64,000 bases of DNA from NCBI GenBank assembly GCA_947493145.1, contig CANLPZ010000001.1, positions 1,561,690 through 1,625,689 of the forward strand. The letters are read 5' to 3'. The position numbers and the translations under genes were made by a program. The DNA comes from an uncultured Paracoccaceae bacterium. GTDB lineage: Bacteria; Pseudomonadota; Alphaproteobacteria; Rhodobacterales; Rhodobacteraceae. Positions 9,345 through 17,673 of this stretch are shown one piece after another. How positions within the stretch are numbered: the stretch's first letter is position 1; every line of letters begins with the position of its first letter. The notes under the pieces were generated by a model. It was not told where the DNA came from, ran no database searches, and was given only the letters and a program-made list of their open reading frames with translations.

Positions 9345-9548
9345 GTTTCTGTGTGCACGGCTGGTCTCCTGGCTTGCGGGTCGATGTTGCTCTGCCGCCT
9401 TCCCAGATAATTCCAGTGGCAGTTGACAGAGAACTCTCCGCTTACAGTCGCGGGGGCGGCTTTGGACTTAGGCTCCGGTTTGGATCGCCTGCACCATATT
9501 CCCATTTCATCACGGCCACGCTTATGCGTTTTCATGAACCTTGCCGAA
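9345..9548 (-). promoter_or_regulatory. Adenosylcobalamin riboswitch upstream of cobW
   Basis: Read on the - strand, the leader has the conserved core elements in order: GGGAATATGGTG, CCGGAGCCTAAG, GCCGCCCCCGCGACTGTAAG, GCCACTGG, GGGAAGGC and the B12 box AGCCAGGAGACCAGCC (9359-9374). The last lies about 50 bases before the cobW start. High cobalamin should lower expression of cobW, the acetyltransferase and cobN. The outer bounds are approximate. Confidence 0.95.
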
Positions 9549-9665
9549 CGGTTTTGGCGTATGTCACACGGGGCGGTCAAGACTGATTCCGACTGATATC
9601 TGCGTGGTCGCGGCGTCATCATTGTTTTTGAACGGCAGAATCTGCCCACAATAATCTGCGTGCCC

Positions 9666-9690
9666 TTTTTTGGCGCGCTTCGCGCAAAAA
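9666..9690. terminator. GC hairpin flanked by T-run and A-run, possibly bidirectional terminator
   Basis: GCGCG-CTT-CGCGC is bordered by TTTTTT on the left and AAAAA on the right, so the flanks extend the stem and give a U-tract in either direction. It lies between the divergent cobW and smc genes, upstream of the riboswitch, where no gene needs to end. It may insulate the two promoters or end a short transcript. Confidence 0.45.
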
Positions 9691-9738
9691 TTATATCTGC
9701 TCGTTTCGATGTGATTCGTAACAGTATTCGCAATATCT

Positions 9739-9747
9739 TGTGGATAA
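9739..9747 (-). promoter_or_regulatory. Perfect DnaA box upstream of smc
   Basis: TGTGGATAA is the exact complement of the strong DnaA box TTATCCACA. It stands about 65 bases upstream of the smc reading frame. It is a single copy without a cluster, so it suggests DnaA-linked regulation, not an origin. Confidence 0.45.
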
Positions 9748-9810
9748 CTCAGCCAAATATCGCAAATGCTGTGGTGAATACGTTGACTCACACAGAATTC
9801 GTCGCTCAGG

Positions 9811-12800
9811 ATGGACCGAATAAGGAATCAAAACGGGACAACAGGCACTTTGCGTTTTTCACGGCTGCGACTAAATGGCTTTAAAAGCTTTGTCGATCCG
9901 ACCGATCTGGTGATCGCGGATGGCCTGACTGGCGTTGTTGGCCCAAATGGTTGCGGAAAATCCAACCTGCTTGAGGCCTTGCGTTGGGTGATGGGGGAAA
10001 ATCGCCCGACCGCAATGCGAGGTGGCGGTATGGAGGACGTGATTTTCGCAGGGGCGGCAACGCGTCCGGCGCGCAATTTCGCAGAGGTATCGCTGCACAT
10101 CGACAATGCAGAACGTCTTGCGCCAGCAGGCTTCAATGACCAAGATCAATTAGAAGTCGTACGTCGCATTACGCGCGATGTTGGGTCGGCCTATAAAGCG
10201 AATTCAAAGGACGTCCGCGCCCGCGATGTTCAAATGTTGTTTGCGGACGCATCTACTGGTGCACATTCACCTGCTTTGGTCCGTCAGGGTCAAATTTCGG
10301 AACTCATCAATTCAAAACCCAAAGCACGCCGTAGAATATTGGAAGAAGCTGCGGGTATTTCGGGGCTGTACCAGCGTCGTCACGAGGCAGAATTGAAGCT
10401 AAAAGGCGCAGAAAGCAATTTGGCGCGTGTTGATGATGTGATCGAACAGTTGGCCAACCAATTGGCACAGCTCGCACGCCAAGCACGCCAAGCAGCACGG
10501 TATCGCGAAATTGGCGAAGACCTGCGAAAATCTGAAGGCATGTTGTTGTACCGACGCTGGCGAGAAGCCGATGACGCGCGTGCGCAAACGCAGGCTACGC
10601 TAACGGAACGCACAAAAGAGGCTGCGCAAGCCGAAGCCGCCGCACGCGCCGCCGCCAAACTGCGCGGCGAAAAAGAAGATGCCTTGCCGCCGCTGCGCGA
10701 GGAAGAAGCCGTCGCTGCTGCGATCCTTCAACGGTTGACCGTTCAACGCGACAGTTTGAATGATCAAGAAGCACAAGCTGTACAGACCATCGAAACGTTG
10801 CAATCTCGGATCGAACAGTTGGCCCGGGATATCGCGCGGGAAACTGAGCTAAACAAAGACGCGGGCGAGACGATTGACCGGCTGGAATGGGAAGCCAAAG
10901 AGCTGAACAAAGCTGGCCAAGGTCATGAGGATAAGTTGGCGACGGCGGCATCCGACGCCAGTGAAAGTGCGCAAATTTTGCAACAGCGTGAAAGCGATCT
11001 TGGCGAGATGACGGAAGACGTCGCGCGTTTGGCCGCGCGTCACCAATCCGCCCGTCGTTTGTTAGACGACAGTCGCAAAACGATGGAAAAAAACGAAGCC
11101 GAAGCGCAGCGCGCCAAAGATGCAGCCACCCATGCGCAGGATGCGTTAACCCGCGCGATTGCCGATTTTGAAACGGCAACGGAACAAGATGCGCAAGCGC
11201 GTGTTACGGCCGAAAACGCGGAAAACACATTGGCCGAGGCAGAAGCCGCGCGTGCCGAAACGCAATCGCGCGAAGCCGACGCTCGCGCGTTGTTGTCTGG
11301 CGCAGATGGCGAGGCAAACGCGTTGCGTGCCGAGGTCAACGCGCTTGCCAAATTGGTCGAACGCGATACTGCAGAGGGCGGCCAGATTTTGGATGATCTG
11401 CGTGTAGAAGGTGGGTACGAAAAGGCGCTGGGCGCCGCCTTGGCCGACGATTTGCGCGCACCGGCGATTTCTGGTGATGCACCGTCTGGTTGGACAACTT
11501 TGCCGTCTTATGCTGCGCCTCAATTGTTGCCCGAAGGGGTTAAAGCCCTAACCAATTACGTTTCTGCCCCAGAAGTTTTAGCCCGACGCATGGGGCAAAT
11601 CGGTTTGGTTGATGCCGCGGATGGCGCACGTTTGCAAGGTGATCTGAAACCAGGGCAGCGGTTGGTCAGTGTCGAAGGCGATTTATGGCGATGGGATGGA
11701 TTTCGCGCCGGTGCACAAGATGCACCCTCAGCCGCCGCGCTTAGGTTGCAACAGCTGAACCGGCTTGTCGAACTGAAACGCGATCTTGAGGATGCAAATG
11801 CCAAGGCCGAAGGCGCACGTCAGGCACATGACATGTTGACCCGCCGCTTGGCAGAATTGTCAGAGGCCGATAAACGCGCGCGTGACGCGCGTCGTGATGC
11901 GGATCGATTAGTGGCCGAAGCGGGCCGTGCGTTGTCGCGCGCGGAGGCGGACCGCAACCTTGCACAAGGCAAGTTGGAAAGCCAAGGTTTGGCCGTGACA
12001 CGCCATGAAGAAGAAGCCATGTCCGCGCGCAAGCAATTGCATGAAGCAGAAAAAGGATTGGCGGATCTTGGTGATTTGGACGCCGCCCGTGCTGCTGTCG
12101 AAGACGTCAAAATGACAGTTGAAGCCGCGCGTATGACCATGATGGCAAAACGGTCAGCCCATGACGAAGTTCGACGCGAAGGCGAAGCACGGACAAAGCG
12201 AAGCCAAGAGATCACACAACAGATCAGCGGTTGGCGTCACCGTTTGGAAACTGCGGAAAAGCGGATTGGCGAGTTGGCTGATCGAAAAGAACAATCCGAA
12301 ACAGAACTTGCCGCGGCCACAACAGCACCCGAAGAAATTGCCGCCAAACGATCTGAGCTGGCGGATGCGATTGACGAGGCTGAAAGCCGCCGCAAAAAGT
12401 CATCGGACAATCTCGCGGAGGGAGAAACCATTCTTCGTGAGGCTATGGCGGATGAGCGTGACACAGAACGCCAAGCGTCAGAAGCCCGCGAAGCCCGCGC
12501 GCGTGCCGAAGCCCGCAGTGACGCCGCGCGCGAAACGGTTGCCTACGCCGTTGAACGTATTGAAGAAGCACAAGACACGACACCAGAAAAACTGCTTGAA
12601 ACGCTGGACGTCGATCCGAACAAAATGCCCGCGTCAGAAACCATTGAAAACGATGTGAATCGGTTGAAACGTCAAAGGGATGCTTTGGGTGCTGTGAACC
12701 TTCGTGCTGAAGAGGACGCAAAAGAAGTTCAAGAAGAACACGACACATTGGTCAACGAAAAACAGGACTTAGAGGAAGCGATCAAAACGCTGCGGTCTGG

Positions 12801-13305
12801 CATCGCGGGGCTGAACAAAGAAGGCCGTGAACGGTTGTTGACGGCATTTGAACAGGTCAACACCAACTTTGGAAACCTTTTCAAACACCTGTTCGGTGGC
12901 GGCGAGGCGAATTTGGTTCTGGTCGAAAGCGAAGATCCTCTGGACGCTGGTCTTGAAATTATGTGCCAACCTCCGGGTAAAAAACTGTCGACATTGTCGT
13001 TGCTGTCAGGTGGCGAGCAGACCTTGACCGCCTTGGCGCTAATCTTTGCGGTTTTCCTTGCGAACCCTGCACCGATTTGTGTCTTGGATGAGGTCGACGC
13101 ACCGCTTGATGATGCCAACGTTACACGGTTTTGCGATTTGTTGGATGAAATGACACGGCGGACGAATACGCGCTTTTTGATCATCACGCACCATGCGGTG
13201 ACAATGGCCCGTGTTGATCGTTTGTTTGGTGTCACCATGCAAGAACAAGGTGTTAGCCAATTGGTATCTGTTGACCTGAAACAAGCAGAAAAAATGGTCG
13301 CCTAA
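9811..13305 (+). CDS. smc: Chromosome segregation protein SMC
   Basis: SMC is the ATPase of the condensin-like complex that organises the chromosome. The N-terminal head has Walker A GPNGCGKSNLLEALRW (about residues 44-59). Two long coiled coils rich in Ala, Glu, Arg and Lys surround a hinge at about residues 520-640. The C-terminal head has the signature LSGGEQTLTALALIF and the Walker B CVLDEVDAPLDD. The length, 1164 residues, is normal. The start is uncertain: family members begin close to LRFSRLRL, which here would be a TTG at 9850, whereas the frame extends to an ATG at 9811 with CAGGA next to it. The scpA and scpB partners are elsewhere. Confidence 0.96.
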   Translation: MDRIRNQNGTTGTLRFSRLRLNGFKSFVDPTDLVIADGLTGVVGPNGCGKSNLLEALRWVMGENRPTAMRGGGMEDVIFAGAATRPARNFAEVSLHIDNAERLAPAGFNDQDQLEVVRRITRDVGSAYKANSKDVRARDVQMLFADASTGAHSPALVRQGQISELINSKPKARRRILEEAAGISGLYQRRHEAELKLKGAESNLARVDDVIEQLANQLAQLARQARQAARYREIGEDLRKSEGMLLYRRWREADDARAQTQATLTERTKEAAQAEAAARAAAKLRGEKEDALPPLREEEAVAAAILQRLTVQRDSLNDQEAQAVQTIETLQSRIEQLARDIARETELNKDAGETIDRLEWEAKELNKAGQGHEDKLATAASDASESAQILQQRESDLGEMTEDVARLAARHQSARRLLDDSRKTMEKNEAEAQRAKDAATHAQDALTRAIADFETATEQDAQARVTAENAENTLAEAEAARAETQSREADARALLSGADGEANALRAEVNALAKLVERDTAEGGQILDDLRVEGGYEKALGAALADDLRAPAISGDAPSGWTTLPSYAAPQLLPEGVKALTNYVSAPEVLARRMGQIGLVDAADGARLQGDLKPGQRLVSVEGDLWRWDGFRAGAQDAPSAAALRLQQLNRLVELKRDLEDANAKAEGARQAHDMLTRRLAELSEADKRARDARRDADRLVAEAGRALSRAEADRNLAQGKLESQGLAVTRHEEEAMSARKQLHEAEKGLADLGDLDAARAAVEDVKMTVEAARMTMMAKRSAHDEVRREGEARTKRSQEITQQISGWRHRLETAEKRIGELADRKEQSETELAAATTAPEEIAAKRSELADAIDEAESRRKKSSDNLAEGETILREAMADERDTERQASEAREARARAEARSDAARETVAYAVERIEEAQDTTPEKLLETLDVDPNKMPASETIENDVNRLKRQRDALGAVNLRAEEDAKEVQEEHDTLVNEKQDLEEAIKTLRSGIAGLNKEGRERLLTAFEQVNTNFGNLFKHLFGGGEANLVLVESEDPLDAGLEIMCQPPGKKLSTLSLLSGGEQTLTALALIFAVFLANPAPICVLDEVDAPLDDANVTRFCDLLDEMTRRTNTRFLIITHHAVTMARVDRLFGVTMQEQGVSQLVSVDLKQAEKMVA

Positions 13306-13370
13306 CTTCACTAAATTGTCAGTCCTTTGTGTTTACGATCCGGCATAGGGTCGAACAAAGGGGTTTTGAT

Positions 13371-13721
13371 ATGAAAGCGTATTTTGCATTGGCAATCTGT
13401 TGCTTGGGGTCCGTCGCAAGCGCCCAAGAATATAACGTTCGTTCGGGTGAAGTGGCGTTAAAAGGTTCTGAATTGGAACGCGCGGTGGTCGGGCAACCAA
13501 TCGTCTTTTTTGACAATGGCGAATCTCGATATTCGGCTGGGGGCAGTTACAGCTACACCTATTTCGAAGGGCAAACCGCCTATGGAAGCTTTGAATTGAT
13601 GCCCGATGGACGGGTCTGTGTTGCATTCCAAAACGGATTTAGCCGTTGCGACAAATTCGTGCAAAACGAACGCGGTCTTGTGCTTTTGACCGATGATGGC
13701 GAACGTTACCCCGTCCGTTAA
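13371..13721 (+). CDS. Secreted small protein, unknown function
   Basis: This is a 116-residue protein with a clear Sec signal peptide ending ASA-Q at about residue 19. The mature domain has two cysteines (GRVCVAF, FSRCDKF) likely to be oxidised in the periplasm. I chose the ATG at 13371 because AAAGGGG precedes it and the signal peptide begins there; the upstream 14 codons do not look coding. The mature domain, with tyrosine-rich SYSYTYFEGQTAYG, matches nothing I can name with certainty. It ends convergently, overlapping the stop of the transglycosylase gene by four bases. Confidence 0.72.
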   Translation: MKAYFALAICCLGSVASAQEYNVRSGEVALKGSELERAVVGQPIVFFDNGESRYSAGGSYSYTYFEGQTAYGSFELMPDGRVCVAFQNGFSRCDKFVQNERGLVLLTDDGERYPVR

Positions 13722-14896
13722 ATTCGGTCTAACAAATCTGGGGTCGGCCATGCGTCGGCAGGCATCCCTAAACGGCGTTGTTCGGACTGAACAGCTGCGC
13801 GCGTTTTGGCGCCTAAAATCCCGTCTATTTTTCCGACATCGTGTCCGCGCGCAGATAGTTTTTTCTGCAACGCTTTCATTTGGTTCCCGCTTAGCCCCGT
13901 GTCTGGATTTCCGGCGTCGTAAACGGGGGCGCCTGATAAACGTGTCGCAAAATACGCGGCTGTGGTGACGTAGACAAAACTTTGGTTCCATTCAAAATAA
14001 ACATTGAAATTTGGATAGGCGAGAAACGCAGGCCCGTTGCGTCCTTGTAGTAACAAGACCGACGTTTGCATGTTCGCGCCAGTCAACTGCCCGTTTCGTC
14101 CGCGCACGCCAAGGTTTACCCAATCTTGAACTGATTTGGTTTTATCAATTCCGGTTTGCGACCAATCCATGTTCGATGGGACCTTGATTTCGACCAACCA
14201 CGGTTCGTTTGCCCGCCAGCCAAGCGACCGCAACATTGATGCCCCCGACATCAAAGCATCGGGCGCCGATGTTTTTAACGAAACACGCCCGTCGCCATCG
14301 CCATCAACACCGTTGGTGATGATGTCCTCTGGCAGCATTTGTACCATCCCAATTTCACCGGCCCATGCGCCTGTGGTGTTCGCAGGGGAAAAATTGCCGC
14401 GTTCATAGAGTTCTAAAGCGGCAAAGACTTGTGGTCGAAACAATTCGGGCCGCCGGCAATCGTGGGATAAGGTGACCAACGCGTTAAGTGTATTAAAGTT
14501 CCCTTGAACCGCGCCAAAGTCTGTTTCCAATGCCCAAAATGCTAATAAAACGCCGCGCGGCACGCCGTAGGTTGTTTCGATCCGATCAAAGATTGATTTG
14601 TATTTCTTTGCATTGGAAGCACCCGCGTTGATCCGATGATTGGAAATGACCGCGCGTGAGAAATCCAAAAACGGTTTTTGAAACACACCTTGGCTTCGAT
14701 CCGCTTTGATCACTTTCGGATCATATCGCGCGGATTTGAAAAACGCATTCACAGTTGTTCGTTCATGTCCCTTGGCGACGGCTTCCGATTTTAAGCCATC
14801 GACAAAACCAGAAAATGATCCGCCACAGCTTTGCGCGTGACTTGCGCTGGCAATCAGTGTCAGTCCCACAACGAATGAGTTTAGAAAATTGCGCAT
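13718..14896 (-). CDS. Lytic murein transglycosylase (MltB / SLT_2 type) with peptidoglycan-binding domain
   Basis: The periplasmic enzyme cleaves the glycan chain of peptidoglycan, forming 1,6-anhydro ends. A signal peptide (MRNFLNSFVVGLTLIASASHA) leads the 392-residue protein. The catalytic Glu is probably in LLAFWALETDFG, and GEIGMVQMLPEDI completes the active-site region. The last 60 residues (LSGNQMKALQKKLSARG onward, with GAKTRAAV) form a PG_binding_1 domain. The start at 14896 follows GAGGACC and gives the signal peptide. It lies 7 bases after cobD in the same direction and is the last gene of that operon, an odd partner for cobalamin genes. Confidence 0.9.
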   Translation of the reverse strand: MRNFLNSFVVGLTLIASASHAQSCGGSFSGFVDGLKSEAVAKGHERTTVNAFFKSARYDPKVIKADRSQGVFQKPFLDFSRAVISNHRINAGASNAKKYKSIFDRIETTYGVPRGVLLAFWALETDFGAVQGNFNTLNALVTLSHDCRRPELFRPQVFAALELYERGNFSPANTTGAWAGEIGMVQMLPEDIITNGVDGDGDGRVSLKTSAPDALMSGASMLRSLGWRANEPWLVEIKVPSNMDWSQTGIDKTKSVQDWVNLGVRGRNGQLTGANMQTSVLLLQGRNGPAFLAYPNFNVYFEWNQSFVYVTTAAYFATRLSGAPVYDAGNPDTGLSGNQMKALQKKLSARGHDVGKIDGILGAKTRAAVQSEQRRLGMPADAWPTPDLLDRI

Positions 14897-14903
14897 TTGG
14901 TCC

Positions 14904-15815
14904 TCAAATAACAAAAACTGAAAGGGCGACGATAAACAGTCCGATGCCCCAAGATTTCCACAAAACACCAACGGATTGGCGAATGTCTTCGGCAGCAACA
15001 TTACGCCGGCCGTCGGGGTTCACAAAAGGAAATTCTTGCATCTGACCGTCATAAGAGCGCGGTCCCGCCAACGCGACATTCAAAACGCGCGCCATAGCAG
15101 ATTCCGGCCATCCCGCGTTCGGGGAGCGATGTTTGCGCGCATCTTTAATCAGGGGTTTGATATGGACATCAGACGGTGAACTTAACAGAATTAGCGCGGC
15201 CGAAATACGTGCCGGTATCCAATTCAAAACATCGTCCAACCGCGCTGCGGCCCACCCAAAGTCACGGTATTTTTCTGTTTTGTATCCGATCATGCTGTCG
15301 GCTGTGTTGGTTATTTTGTAGATCAACAAACCCGGTAGACCAAAGATCAAGAACCAAAACGCAGGCGCAATGACGCCATCGGAAAAGTTCTCTGCCCCGC
15401 TTTCAATCGCGGCTCTTGCGATATGTTCGTTTTCCATTTGCGCCGTGTCACGCCCAACAATCATTGCGACAGATTTTCGACCGTCTTCGGTGGACCGTAG
15501 TATCGCGCGCGCAACGTCCATTACGTGATCGACCAGAGATTTTTGTGCAAGCAAAACGGCCACGACAATAATTTCAGCGAGACCAAACGGCAGACGAGTC
15601 AGGACCAACCCCAACAGCCCGAATGCAAACACCAACAAGCACATGGCAAATACGCCGTTCAAGCGTTTGTTCGGGCCTTGATTCAGTGTTTCATCCAATC
15701 GACCAACCATTTGACCCATTAACACTGCCGGATGCGGAACGCGGGTCCAGATGGATTTAGGCTCTCCAAAAACCGCGTCGATACCGGCACCAATCAAAAG
15801 ATAAATCGCCGTCAT
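14904..15815 (-). CDS. cobD: Adenosylcobinamide-phosphate synthase CobD/CbiB
   Basis: This integral membrane enzyme joins the aminopropanol (phosphate) arm to adenosylcobyric acid. The 303-residue protein has the family's start (LLIGAGIDAVFGEP), the motif VGRDTAQM and AAIESGAENFSDGVIAPAFW, and several hydrophobic helices (about residues 55-90, 155-175 and the C-terminus). Its ATG overlaps the cobC stop as ATGA, so the two are translated together. CobC supplies the linker precursor that CobD uses. Confidence 0.95.
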   Translation of the reverse strand: MTAIYLLIGAGIDAVFGEPKSIWTRVPHPAVLMGQMVGRLDETLNQGPNKRLNGVFAMCLLVFAFGLLGLVLTRLPFGLAEIIVVAVLLAQKSLVDHVMDVARAILRSTEDGRKSVAMIVGRDTAQMENEHIARAAIESGAENFSDGVIAPAFWFLIFGLPGLLIYKITNTADSMIGYKTEKYRDFGWAAARLDDVLNWIPARISAALILLSSPSDVHIKPLIKDARKHRSPNAGWPESAMARVLNVALAGPRSYDGQMQEFPFVNPDGRRNVAAEDIRQSVGVLWKSWGIGLFIVALSVFVI

Positions 15816-16771
15816 TTTAGAGCTGCTTCAAGTTTGCCAAACTGATCAGGCCGCGGCAGTCCCAATCGAACGAACGTATCGGAATATGGGAAAATGCGGC
15901 TCCAGATTTTGGAGTGAGCAAGTTTGCGTTGTAAAAGAACGGCGTCGTCTGTTTCGTAAAGACGAAACAACGTGGTTCCACCGACGATCGATGCACCGGC
16001 GTTCGCCATTAATTGGTCCAAGCGGCCGGCGTCGCGTGCCAGCCGTGTTCGTGTCGTGTTTGCCCATTCAGGGTCGTCCAAAGCGCGTGTCCCGATTTGC
16101 AGGGCTGGTCCCGACACGGCCCAAGGACCGATAAGTTCCTGCATGTCGATACCGTTTCGGGACATGCTGTCGGGATGCGCAATGATGAAACCCAAACGCA
16201 AACCAGCAAGCCCCCAGAACTTCCCGAAACTTTTCAAGACCATTGTGCCGGGATGAGCTGTTGCCGCGATATGAGACGCATCTGGCATTACATCGCAAAA
16301 GCTTTCATCTATGATCGTGAGCCCCTGTTCACGTGTTGTGATGTCAGGCCAAATTCGACCATCGGGGTTGTTTGGATGAACGTAAATATGCACGTCTTCC
16401 GTTTTGTCATTTTGATCAGAAAGCCGGTTTCGAACTGCAAACGCCGCCGCATGTTCGTTATAGGTTGGCGTTGGGATATAAGCGCCACCATGTTGCGTGA
16501 AATCAGGCATGCGCGCGATAATTGCGCTTGCGCCCGCAGCGGGTATTATGTGGGCAGCGTCCGGAACGTTCCAAAATGATCGCGCTGCAGCGTCCAGTCG
16601 GCGAAACGCGGCTGTATCCGGCAAGGCGGTCCATGCGTTTTCTGAAATACTGTCGAATGAATAGGGAACAGGATTGATACCCGTCGACAGATCAATCCAT
16701 TCGTCACGCTGTCCCCCGAATTCGGCAACCGCCGTATCCAGTCCGCCACCATGGTCACGGGATTGGGTCAT
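15812..16771 (-). CDS. cobC: Threonine-phosphate decarboxylase-like PLP enzyme CobC
   Basis: CobC belongs to the class I aminotransferase fold and provides (R)-1-amino-2-propanol phosphate for the nucleotide loop. The protein shows DLSTGINPVPY near the N-terminus, VHPNNPDGRIW in the middle, IIDESFCDV and the PLP lysine in LKSFGKFWGLAGLRLGF. I placed the start at 16771, giving 319 residues, because this ATG forms an ATGA overlap with the DUF1636 gene upstream and matches the family's N-terminus (MTQSRDHGG). The longer frame to 16828 lies inside that upstream gene. Confidence 0.92.
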   Translation of the reverse strand: MTQSRDHGGGLDTAVAEFGGQRDEWIDLSTGINPVPYSFDSISENAWTALPDTAAFRRLDAAARSFWNVPDAAHIIPAAGASAIIARMPDFTQHGGAYIPTPTYNEHAAAFAVRNRLSDQNDKTEDVHIYVHPNNPDGRIWPDITTREQGLTIIDESFCDVMPDASHIAATAHPGTMVLKSFGKFWGLAGLRLGFIIAHPDSMSRNGIDMQELIGPWAVSGPALQIGTRALDDPEWANTTRTRLARDAGRLDQLMANAGASIVGGTTLFRLYETDDAVLLQRKLAHSKIWSRIFPYSDTFVRLGLPRPDQFGKLEAALK

Positions 16772-17133
16772 GCTTTTGGCAACGGTGGATGGCGCGTAAC
16801 AAAATGGCCTTTTATTTCTTGTGGCCACTCTCGGTAAGGCACTTGTCCTGTGTCGCTTTCGGCATGTTTTTGGGCATATTCAACGATGCCGCGTGCAGCC
16901 TCTTCGCCAGCATCGAAATCACCAAGAGTGTAATTCAGCTTTCCGTCGGCCTGAATGGCCACGTTACATCCATTTGAACAGCCCATTAAGCATGAAACAC
17001 GGCGTGTCTTTATTGGGCCAAGATCTTGCGCTTCGATGAATTCAGCCAAGCGTTCACCGTCGGTTTTTTCGATGCCGCGGTCTTGCCAATCGTCGCGTTT
17101 GCAAGTGTCACAGATGGTGATCCACGTTTCCAT
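16768..17133 (-). CDS. DUF1636 metal-binding, thioredoxin-like protein
   Basis: This 121-residue protein has CDTCK near the N-terminus and CLMGCSNGCNVAI in the middle, a cysteine pattern like that of 2Fe-2S thioredoxin-like ferredoxins. DUF1636 proteins are often found beside cobalamin genes in alphaproteobacteria. Here it is the first gene of DUF1636 - cobC - cobD - transglycosylase and is coupled to cobC by ATGA. A role in electron supply or metal handling for corrin synthesis is a guess from context. Confidence 0.85.
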   Translation of the reverse strand: METWITICDTCKRDDWQDRGIEKTDGERLAEFIEAQDLGPIKTRRVSCLMGCSNGCNVAIQADGKLNYTLGDFDAGEEAARGIVEYAQKHAESDTGQVPYREWPQEIKGHFVTRHPPLPKA

Positions 17134-17306
17134 GAGTGTTCCTTTGTCCTTTGCTTATCGTTGAAAAGCGGAAATCAGCAGAAATGACAAGCAATACATT
17201 TGTGTGACCATTCAAATTCACAAGTTGTTAACCTTTAACTTACATCTTTAAAGGACCACTGATTGGGGACAGTGAAATTCTGATTTGTACCCAACGTGAG
17301 GGCTAC

Positions 17307-17672
17307 ATGAACATCTTAATCGTCGAACCGAACCCAGACTTAGGACGGGTTTGGTCCAATCATCTTGAACGGCTTGGCGCTGTTGTTTCTCGGGCAGTGA
17401 CCGGAGAAAACGCATACGGCCTTTTGCAGGGTAACGTGTTTGATTTGATCCTGTTGGATTTGGATTTAACAACGGGTGGCGCGCTTTCTATTGCCGATTA
17501 TGCCAACTACAGATGCCCGAAAACGCGGGTGATATTTGTCACCGCGTCTTCGTTCTTTTCGGATGGGTCAATTTTCAATTTCAGCTCAAACGCCTGTGCA
17601 TTTGTGCGCGCTGATACGCGGCCGGAGGATTTGGCCGCGCTGGTCGAACATCATACACGCGAAATTGCGTGA
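17307..17672 (+). CDS. Stand-alone receiver-domain protein with altered active site
   Basis: The 121-residue protein is a single response-regulator receiver domain (MNILIVEPNPDLG, LILLDLDL, TRVIFVTAS) without an output domain. The phosphoacceptor Asp is at about residue 51. The usual acidic pair after the first strand is reduced to E7 followed by a proline, and the conserved lysine before the last helix appears as arginine (FVRADTRPEDL). These changes suggest weak or absent phosphorylation. No kinase gene is adjacent. It lies between a leftward cobalamin operon and a convergent GST gene. Confidence 0.78.
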   Translation: MNILIVEPNPDLGRVWSNHLERLGAVVSRAVTGENAYGLLQGNVFDLILLDLDLTTGGALSIADYANYRCPKTRVIFVTASSFFSDGSIFNFSSNACAFVRADTRPEDLAALVEHHTREIA

Positions 17673-17673
17673 A

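Noticed and set aside
9739..9747. Replication origin at the DnaA box
   Set aside because: Only one box, with no cluster, no A+T-rich unwinding region and no dnaA, hemE or parAB neighbours.
10595..11179. 194-residue leftward frame inside smc
   Set aside because: It lies antisense to the coiled-coil region of smc, has no family features, and arises from the codon bias of the real gene.
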